From Azolla caroliniana (taxonomy: Eukaryota; Polypodiophyta), in assembly GCA_043228905.1 (NCBI GenBank), contig JBHGNT010000012.1, positions 20,336,001 through 20,400,000 of the forward strand: a stretch of 64,000 nt of DNA, given 5' to 3'. The position numbers and the translations under genes were made by a program. The notes below the pieces were generated by a model. That model had not been told where the DNA came from. It worked only from the letters and a program-made list of their open reading frames with translations, and did no database searches. Positions 62,732 to 64,000 of this stretch are shown piece after piece. The stretch's first letter is position 1. Every line of letters begins with the position of its first letter.

Positions 62732-64000
62732 CTCCCCCGTAATGGGCGTATACAACAAAAAATCTATTCCAAAAAGAGTAAACAAGAGAATACATATTTA
62801 TACAATTTAAGGTTGTCAAACAAATCAGCCTTGTCTGACTCAGGAAAATTCGGGTCGACCAGGGTCGGAAGGACTTAAGTCGAATCGGCCAATCCGAAAG
62901 TACATCTAAGTTGAAGTGTCTGAAGCGAAGTCGTAAGTGCGGATTGTCAAATGTTTGAAACCTATCCTGGGTATCCGACTCAATTGGACCGATTTTTCAG
63001 GATGCCCATCTGGTGCCTAAGAGACCAGAAACGGTTTGCCAGAGACACTTGGTCATCCCATTTGCGACATTATCGGATGTGGATATCTTCTCGAGGCCGA
63101 TTTTCCTTGAAATGGCACGGTCTCGAAAAAAGTGATATCTCACATCGGTGTGCTTCGAGGTGTTGTGTTGGACTGGATTCTTGACAAGGCGACAACAACC
63201 TGACTATCACTATAGACAATTGGAGCCGAGTTGGAGTCATCTTGTCGAAACGTGTGTGCTAGCCAACCGAGCCATAAGATCTCTTTCGCTGTGTTGAACG
63301 GGCTACATATTCGGGCTCGGTTGCTAACGTAGCAGTGCACTCTTGAAGTTTTGACTTCCATGTGATTGCTCCATTGCCAAATTTAAAGCAGTATCCGGTT
63401 GTCGATTTTTGAGTGTCCACATAGCTGACAAAGTATAACCGACTATGCCTGAAGTATAGTTCGGGCCAAATAAGATGCCATAGTCTTTTATGCCTATGAT
63501 GTATCTAAACACATGCTTTATTGCATTCCAATGAGATTGACCGAGATTATGCATGAATCTGTTGATGACTCATGTGACATGAGTAATGTCAGGCCGTGTC
63601 GCGACCATCGTGTACATTAAGGAGCCGACTACTGGTGCATACAATACCGACTTCATATCTTCCCCCTCCAGACTGGATGTTGGGCAATCTCGTTGAGACA
63701 ACCGAAGACTAATTGGGAACGGGGTTGACGCAGATTTGACCAATTGCATGTTGAAGCGTTCAAGGACACGAGCAATGTAGTCGGCTTGCGACAGAAACAA
63801 TTATCGTTGATTCCGATGCTGACTAATCTTCATCCCTAGAATTTGTCTCTCTAGACCGAGGTCCTTCGTGCTGAACAAGATCGACAAGCTCTTCAGCATG
63901 CCGGCCGGAGAGGCGCATGCCATCTACGTAGATGATGAGGAAGATGGGAAACCCATCTTGTTGGGCTGTTTTGGTGAAGAGGCATTGGTCCTCATCGCTC
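62732..64000 (-). mobile_element. Ty1/copia element, decayed 3' part, continues beyond the window
   Basis: Minus-strand coding remnants in copia order: the reverse transcriptase end (about 64000-63560), including FLIIYVDGM where the catalytic YVDD has become YVDG, FLSQADYIARVLERF and the VVGSLMYTMVATRPDI motif. RNase H follows (about 63550-62800) with QSHWNAIKHVFRYI, SDSQVVVALS and a terminal segment near ENVANGMTK. Stops and frameshifts occur throughout. Family differs from the 17080-19950 element by LTR sequence and length. Confidence 0.9.

Overview
The window is nuclear DNA of a seed plant, most likely a flowering plant. The evidence is plant-type gene families interrupted by GT-AG introns, a chloroplast-targeted RidA, a plant-clade MAPKKK, a plant E2F, decayed Ty1/copia and Ty3/gypsy elements, and long AT-rich intergenic DNA. 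I cannot name the species.

Five genes look intact. (1) 5924-9411 (+): an IMK2/IMK3-type leucine-rich-repeat receptor-like pseudokinase in two exons. (2) 20994-23473 (+): RidA, six exons, probably plastid. (3) 30403-36995 (-): a canonical E2F transcription factor, for which I could join 14 exons in frame into 513 codons. (4) 39728-40027 (+): the 12-kDa signal peptidase complex subunit SPC12/SPCS1. (5) 52265-53716 (-): a single-exon MAPKKK of the plant MAPKKK13-21 type. They serve unrelated housekeeping, signalling and cell-cycle roles and form no functional cluster.

The rest is mostly decayed. A CCT2 (chaperonin beta) pseudogene lies at 12127-15820, with an internally duplicated exon, frameshifts, a missing exon and no 3' third. 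A 5'-truncated copia element with its 3' LTR lies at about 17080-19950 (+). A second copia 3' end with its LTR enters at the right edge on the minus strand (62416-64000). A gypsy relic occupies about 44780-46090 (-). Weaker relics resemble DUF4283/LINE ORF1 (about 19951-20455) and a Ulp1-like protease (about 27960-28340, -).

The most striking global property is how often short segments (about 50-250 bp) are locally duplicated in tandem, in introns, pseudogene exons and intergenic DNA alike. Other notable structures are a 38-bp minisatellite whose minus strand is open in overlapping frames, three copies of an AACCGGTT-rich dispersed repeat, interstitial telomere-like blocks, and a ladder of decoy 3' splice sites in the receptor-kinase intron. 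I found no convincing new multi-gene system, tRNA, rRNA or CRISPR array.
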